Of a stretch of DNA of 12,025 bases, positions 11,998-12,025 are shown in pieces. Below the pieces are notes generated by a model. The model ran no database searches. It was not told the origin of the DNA and saw nothing but the letters and a program-made list of their open reading frames with translations. The translations under genes were made by a program, and so were the position numbers. Source of the stretch: Bacillus salipaludis (GTDB lineage: Bacteria; Bacillota; Bacilli; Bacillales_B; DSM-18226). The DNA is taken from contig NZ_SMYO01000039.1 in assembly GCF_004358205.1 (NCBI RefSeq), positions 1 to 12,025 of the forward strand, written 5' to 3'. How positions within the stretch are numbered: the stretch's first letter is position 1; each line of letters starts with the position of its first letter.

Positions 11998-12025
11998 CTA
12001 ATCTCTTTTCTTAGATTCAGATTTT
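11998..12025 (-). CDS. group II intron-encoded protein, last codons (partial)
   Basis: The minus strand enters from the right edge with a frame KSESKKRD ending in TAG (12000-11998). An alternative frame gives NLNLRKEISYSL with TAA slightly further on. Domain V begins about 30 bp later, the usual layout for the reverse transcriptase/maturase ORF in domain IV. Too little is left to choose the frame with certainty. Confidence 0.4.

Noticed and set aside
1..12025. The window as a complete circular plasmid with one group II intron
   Set aside because: Both intron ends have the orientation needed for a circle, but no replication or mobilisation gene is present, and two separate intron copies explain it equally well. 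It cannot be decided from this sequence.

Overview
The window is AT-rich Gram-positive DNA and most likely comes from a Bacillaceae member (Bacillus or a split-off genus such as Neobacillus, Cytobacillus or Mesobacillus). The reasons are strong AGGAGG-type ribosome binding sites, a yvaF-yvaE-yvaD-like operon as in B. subtilis, two DUF3231 proteins and many intergenic hairpin repeats. No rRNA, tRNA, CRISPR array or replication gene is visible. It reads as an accessory, repeat-rich region with several decayed genes.

Layout. 1-135: 5' end of a group II intron on the minus strand, cut by the window edge. 340-1307: a flavodoxin-fold NAD(P)H oxidoreductase and a convergent HxlR-type regulator with an N-terminal CxxC. 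1452-2099: two relics, an ABC-transporter ATPase fragment and an unidentified decayed frame with its terminator. 2364-3706 (minus): a TetR regulator, SMR efflux subunit and small membrane protein operon, with a palindromic operator in its promoter. 4171-4362: a one-cluster ferredoxin. 4930-5478 (minus): a GNAT acetyltransferase. 5714-6718: the first DUF3231 gene. 6978-7643 (minus): a HAD phosphatase. 7921-8067 (minus): a VOC/PhnB-like relic. 8202-9649: a secreted-protein gene that runs into a 5'-truncated IS3-family element. 9894-10103 (minus): a glycine-zipper protein. 10377-11381: the second DUF3231 gene. 11583-11810 (minus): a small membrane protein. 11882-12025: the 3' end of a group II intron (domains V and VI), again on the minus strand.

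Two layers of structure tie the region together. First, a dispersed intergenic repeat of about 90 bp recurs around ten times, with every recognisable copy in the same orientation. Its consensus is a left module CTGCCCGTTAG, a hairpin AGCTGCC/GGCAGCT, and a right module GCACCCGTTAGTTTAAGT ending in TTCACAA. Second, the DUF3231 gene is duplicated with a constant offset of 4663 bp. The similarity starts exactly at the GCACCC of a repeat copy and ends at the stop codon. The left intron sits inside a repeat copy, and the 3' exon of the right intron resembles the bases that follow the same point in other copies. This suggests that the intron uses the repeat as a target. Alternatively, the window may be a contig or circle broken at a single intron.

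Functionally the intact genes look like small stand-alone stress or detoxification modules: a redox enzyme with a thiol-type regulator, multidrug efflux with a TetR repressor, an acetyltransferase and a phosphatase. There is no single long pathway. I see no clear multi-gene defence or biosynthetic system. The best candidates for something undescribed are the repeat family with its covarying hairpins, its link to the intron, and the duplicated DUF3231 gene bounded by it.
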